DNA from: Saururus chinensis | Taxonomy: Eukaryota; Streptophyta; Magnoliopsida; Piperales; Saururaceae | Assembly (NCBI GenBank): GCA_035235625.1 | Contig: CP141140.1 | Coordinates: 48,045,351 to 48,109,350, forward strand | Length of the DNA stretch: 64,000 nt | Direction of reading: 5' to 3' | Part shown: positions 51,401-57,400 of the stretch, one piece after another | Layout: every line of letters begins with the position of its first letter | How positions within the stretch are numbered: position 1 is the stretch's first letter | Position numbers and translations under genes: made by a program | The notes under the pieces: generated by a model | Seen by the model: the letters and a program-made list of their open reading frames with translations, nothing else | Databases searched by the model: none | Told to the model about the DNA's origin: nothing

Positions 51401-54400
51401 GGAGGAATCATCTGGTTTAGACTTCTCTTGAGGCCTCTTAACAAGGTTGGCTTGCTAGGCGTAGTATAACCTTGACCCCTTGTTGCTTGAATGAATAAGT
51501 GTTCTCCCTTCCATCATGGGTAGTTTGGACATCAAATTGCCATGGTCTTCCAAATAGAATGTGGTACGCATCCATCTCTATAACATCACAAATAATGTTA
51601 GTAGAATAATGCTTTCCAATAGAGAAGGGATCCTTAACATTGTTCTTCCAATTTGACTCCCCTTATTTCCTTGATCTACCTTAGGGAGTATGGCTTAGGA
51701 TGCCTCTCGGTAGGTAGATTGAGTTGCTGAATGACTAATTTAGAGGTGAAGTTCTCGGTGCTACCCCCATCGATAATCACTTTGCATCTCTTAACTTGTA
51801 TAGACCCAGTGGTGGTGAGCAGCTTATGCATAGAAAACAAAATTCTTCTCAGCACTAATAGCTTAGTTTGTTCACGCATCTGATCATCTTCATCCCCATA
51901 TACTCTCCACAATTTCCTCAGCTATTTTCTCAATTTCAGCATCCATGGTCTCTTGATTAGTGATCAAAGCAGCAGTAGGACCAAATTTTCTGAGTGGGCA
52001 GCCACTTGAAGTGTGTCCTGGCTGCCTACATTTGTAGCAAATAATAGGGTTGGAGCTTGTGGCTTGAGCTGGGCCTGATTTGGAAGTTTGGGCAGCAGCT
52101 TTATAGGGTTTATAGGCAGCTTCATTCTTGCTAAATTTCTGATAAGAGTCTTCACTTGCTACTTGTTTTTGCTTGTAGTTCAACCCTCGTGTTTCTTGAG
52201 ATGAACCCCCCTCTCCCCACACTTCTCTCATCAAGACTCTCATGCCTAAAATCAATTTTAGTTTCCAAAAGAGAGTTAAGGGAGTGACTGGCCAATTTTT
52301 CCTGCAAAGGAAACTTCAACCCACTTGTGAATCAGGTGATCTTTTGAGCTTCCAACTCAATGATGTTATTCCTCGCCGACAACCTTTGGAAGTTTTCCAA
52401 ATACTCCAAAACAATCCATTTCCTTGCCGGCAGTCTTGATATTGTTTGAACATTTGTTCATAGTTGAAGGGTAGAAATTGGTTCCTCAAGAGTTGCTTCA
52501 TGCGTGACTAGGAACGAAGTGGGTGTTTTCCAAGCTGCAACTGGTTGGTTTGCAGCTGATTCCACCAGGCTGCAGCTCCCTTCTTCAGCTTACAAGAGAC
52601 CAGCTTCACCTTAACCTCGTCGAGAACTTCCATCACTTCAAAATAATTTTCCTCTTCGAACAATCAGTCCAAAAATCCTTCGATGCTCATTTGTCCATTA
52701 AAGTTGGGTAGTTTAAGCTTGGGTATGAAGTGAAAATGGGCTCTATCATTACCTCTGGCCGGTGGATAGGGATCTTCATTTTCACTAGAATCGTCTTGTT
52801 CTAGCAAATGTCATCCCCTTTGGTTCAGGTACAATCCCGCTGGAGGTGGGTGGGGGAAGGTGGGTCGCCCTCATGGATATCTTCTGCCCAAGCACTGTCC
52901 TTCCAACCGTGGTCCCTTCCTTGGTGGAAATTCAGGAGGCCCTTTTGTTCAGGTACAATCCCGCTGGAGGTGGGTGGGGGAAGGTGGGTCGCCTTCATGG
53001 ATATCTTCTGCCCAAGCACTGTCCTTCCAACCGTGGTCCCTTCCTTGGTGGAAATTCAGGAGGCCTTCCGCCAGCAAAAGGGCCTCCTATCAGGAGCCCA
53101 TCTACTGGACGAAATCCAGGCAGTCGGTACCAGCCGCCTACCGGTGCTCTGTCACCTGGCAGAAAACCACCCAGTCTGTCCCCATTCGCTGGCTGGCCCG
53201 GAGGAAGCTCCGCCCATTGCTCCTGTGTTTGTGGGAGATTTTGCCGGCGGTATACTTGAAAGGCCGACCCCTGGGGTGGCGCTTTTGGACGCAGCAGAGC
53301 AGCCCGTTCACCTGGCGAGTGGGGCTCTGGTCCTGGCAGAAATTGCCTCTCCAATTCCACCACCTGTCACAGGTCTGAGACTGTTATTGCTCCTGGACCT
53401 GATGACGACCCTGCGACTGGAGGTGGAGGCAGAAGAAGCAGCATGAAATGCTACATTTGCTGAAGAAGTTGTTGGAGTTGAGTCTGGGTTTGTTGCTGTG
53501 CCTGGTTCTGCTGTTGTAGCAACTCCACGACGGCTTGCAGAGAAGATGACTCAGTGGGAGCTGGTGCAGCCATGGAAAGCTCTCTTTGGTTTCCCATAGA
53601 CGGCACCAAAATGATGCAGTCAGTTTACTGGAAGCAGTAATCACAACAAACCTCATAGAAATAATCAACTACAAACAAAATACTCAATGAAATGGAAAAA
53701 GAAGAGGGAGACTTCTATTTCAATTTCTAGGAACAGAGAAATACAAGCTGAAATCTTACAGAAAACATAAGAAAATTACAGAGGGATGAATCCACAACCC
53801 CAGCTCAAATCCATGAGCAAAACAAAAGAAATTTCTGGAAGAACAATTTTTGCTTTCAAATTTCGAATCCCCAATCTGCTCTTCCTTTTTCCTTTTTACT
53901 CCCTTTAGCCTCCTCTTTGGACAACGGATTCTGACATTCGGTTATAACAAACTCTGATTAAAAAACTAAACTGCCCCTCCCATTTTCCTTGTCTTAAAAT
54001 ATCCTTTAGGGCTTGGACAGAATTACCTGTCAACCTTTAGACAGGCTGTGACACTGGAGGAATTATACTAATCTGAGGTTAGACTAAGAGAGGCTGAGGG
54101 GACTGAAATACCCCTCTGCATCATATGCTATCCATGGTGAAATGTGAGCTGCTGGACTTTAGTTATCAACTACTGAAATTGAACTTGTGTCTACTGCTAG
54201 GACTGTAACATTTGCTGCTGAGACTGCGACAATTGGGTCAACAGCTACTGGAGATGGTTGTCTTCTGTGTTGTTAGCCATCGTAAAAGGTAGCTAAGCAA
54301 TCTCTGATACCAATCTGATGTAACCAGGTTCACAGAATACAACACAGAACAGAAAACTACAAATCTGGAAATAACATCTGGAAGTTTTTGAATTGAAAAA

Positions 54401-57400
54401 TTGAGAGAAAGAAAGGATTACAAAACTCCAATTCAAGAGTTATCCCTTATTCCACAGAGATTACAAAGCTGTGTTGAGTCCACAACACAAAGAGCTACTC
54501 AATTCCATGAGCAAAGGACTAGAGCTTATCCCAGAACAAAAGCTTTCTACAATTTCAAATTTCAAAACTGACTCTTACAACTGATTTTCCCCCTTTAATA
54601 AACTTGGACAGGAAGAAAGACTTAAAAGACAACTTTACCCCTACTAACAAAAACTGATTCTTGTCCAAATAAGTGGACTGACCAAAATACCCCTACTAAA
54701 GAATAGAAAAGAATGACTTATTAGTCATTTTCCAATACTGCCCCTGGTGACTTATTTAGACTAGACACCAACTGTTTGATGAAATGTCTCCATCAAACTG
54801 CTGCTGGAATTTTCTTTCACAACAGAGATCTTTGCAAGATTACAAACCTTGGACCTAATGCACAACAAGCTAACACATCACAACCTCCAAAATGCAAGAT
54901 GCAAGAAACACATATAAGAAAGTATGCATAGGTTCCTACACATACAAACCATGTTCACATAACATTAGAAATTTGTTACCCACAGTGTGTCTAATTGGGT
55001 CACTTGTCTGCACCCAAACAAACCTAAATGAAGGAAATACATCCCACCCTTCATTGCTGAAAATCTAGGCACAATGAACAACTTAATTATGTAATGTTAC
55101 TTCACCACCACATCTGCATAAACCCTTCAGATTGGCAACTCCTGCCATTAAATTCAGCTTGTTATCTTCTTAAATTTTTATGATTTAGTCAGCCCATGTC
55201 CTACCCAAACATGCTACAAGTGACTACACACAGAAAAGCCTTGATAGTTGTTGCATCATAATACAAACAATCCTCTAAGAAAGAATACAAAGACAAACCT
55301 TCCCCAAGGAAATGCTTCAACCAAAATACACTAATAAAGCAGCCTCTGTAATATCCCGAATTTCCTTAGGTTTCGTAAATTAAATACGTAGAAATTAGGG
55401 TGTTTGACCCTTTGACCTTCTCAATAGAATAACTCCCTACTAAGATAGAATTTGTGGTTGAAACCTATGTGGTTAGAAATTAGACAATAAGAGCTTCGAA
55501 ACGCCACCAAGAACGCATTAATCGAAGTCCGGATGAGGGAGATACGACTGTTCGAAGTTGAATATATTATATAGGGCCCGTTTACCTGATTTAAACACGT
55601 ATTTGGGCCGTTTAAGTCGTTTTGCAGGACCGATTGTTTATAATTCCGAAATTAATTTTTAGTGGCCTAATTAGGTGGCCTAATTGAGGGGGATTAGCCT
55701 AACTTTAGGAACCATAATTCCTATGCCTATAAATAAGCTAATTAGGGCTAATGGAAAGGAGGTTAGTTTGGACTGTTAGGGGAAGAAGGAAGAGCTGCCG
55801 AATGGAATTTTCCGGCGAGGCTCTGGTACGACGTTGGCGGCGGTGGATCGACAAAAAACCGGCAATTTAGGTAGGATCATTGTCTTAATTTTTGAGTAGA
55901 GATTATGGGTATTTTATTTAGTAAATTGAAATGAAAATTGTGTCAGTGTGTTCTATAGTTACTGTTCATCATAATTACGGTGAACAGTGATCTCTGCAGT
56001 CATTGTTGCTGTAATTACGAGGAATAATGAATCTGCAGCAAATTGGTTTAATTTTTCTTGACTGCTGCCGGCCAGTCATCCTGTCCTTTTACCGGATGGT
56101 CCACTGATCTCTTCCGGCCAAAAACCTGGCCACTCGCCGGAAGGACCGATCGGTGTGTCCAAGCGCCGGGGTGGAACACAATAAAGTAAACAAAAATAAG
56201 AGAGAAGAACGAGAAGCAATTCCAGCCAGACCTTTGAAACAAGCTAGAAGGAAACAGCTTAATATATTATATTAAAAAAGCAACTTGAGCATCCCATGCC
56301 CCCTTCAGCATAAGCACAGGTAAAAAAATTTCTTTTTGTATCATTGTATGTGTTCTTATCACATAAAAATGAGGACATGTAATCATAAATAACATAATAA
56401 CAATTAAGCATTAACAGGAAGACTGAAGTGGACTTCAAGCCCTAGTCACTTGAAGGCTTAGTTAAAGAACTGATGTGACTATATATGTCCTAGATGAGGA
56501 ATGAAGCGAAGTATACCATTTGATGCATTTTTTACTATTAGATGTGATACAATTTAATAGGTATGCATTTATATACTATTAATAATAGTTTTACAAAAAA
56601 CTCTCTTTAAATTATATCTGGAAAGACCTATCATTTATGCCCTAAATCAAATATAAGGGAACCAAGAGAATTGATCGCCTATTTTTGACAATTAAATTTT
56701 ACATAATACTCGTCATAGAAACATCCTCCGAAGCTTGCTAGATAAACAGTTGATACATATACAAAATGAGTATAAATGTACTTAATACATACAAAAGGGT
56801 GGAAAAATGTTACCGTTCCAAGATGATACATTGTATTTCCATAATCTGGATGGCCATGACCTAAAACACGCCCTTTTATCTGTAAATCAAGAAATGAACT
56901 TGCATCAGATAAACATTCATATTTGCAATTCATCATTTTTCTTTACTTTTTAAAAAAAATATCAAGTAATAGTTCAGTTTTAAAATTAATATCAGATGCA
57001 TGATTATTAAAATATGACATCATAAAAAGATTTTTACCTTTAAGGCTCGCTACCAAGCAAAAGTGCAAAATGGCAAGAAAGCACTTTGTCAGTGAATGTA
57101 ATAAATAGTAAGAGAACCTTGGAGCAGGATTGACTATCATCAAAAAACACCAATTACCTGTCAACAAATGTGTAAACAACCAAAGTAGAAATTAAGATTA
57201 AAACTTTGTAATAAATTTTAGCCAAAACATGGACAAATTTAAATCACTCCCAATTGCTGGCTAGTAAATAATAGTTGCCTCTCTCAGAGAAGGTCACAAA
57301 TGGTCACCATCCTATCATAACTGGGGCTTTTATAATAGAGTTTCACAGAGAAGGTTTGAAGTCTGTTTGAATGAAAAAGAATTGCCTTTCCTGCTTTGTT

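Larger units (their letters stand above)
47210..53571 (-). pseudogene. gag-pol remnant (CRM-like)
   Basis: Gag begins [20 protein letters not shown] near 53571 with a Gln-rich stretch and later [14 protein letters not shown]. Reverse transcriptase shows [36 protein letters not shown] and [11 protein letters not shown]. Integrase shows [24 protein letters not shown] and [11 protein letters not shown]. The RT type is that of CRM-like chromoviruses. A fossil with many breaks, split by the insertion at 48224-50195. Confidence 0.82.
46181..54123 (-). mobile_element. CRM-like chromovirus, old, split by a DNA element
   Basis: A fossil LTR element in sense orientation in a host intron. The LTRs have the TGATG...CATCA ends typical of CRM-type elements and differ strongly (about 25-30 percent by eye), so the insertion is old, or the ends come from different copies. 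A polypurine tract (AAGAGG, GGGAGGGAC) lies next to the 3' LTR. Parts on the minus strand: gag about 51.9-53.57 kb with a canonical CX2CX4HX4C knuckle, protease 51.7-51.9, reverse transcriptase 50.2-51.2, RNase H about 47.94-48.2, integrase 47.2-47.7. More than ten breaks. The flanking 5-mers (aaaat, tatgc) differ, so no target duplication remains. Confidence 0.78.
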
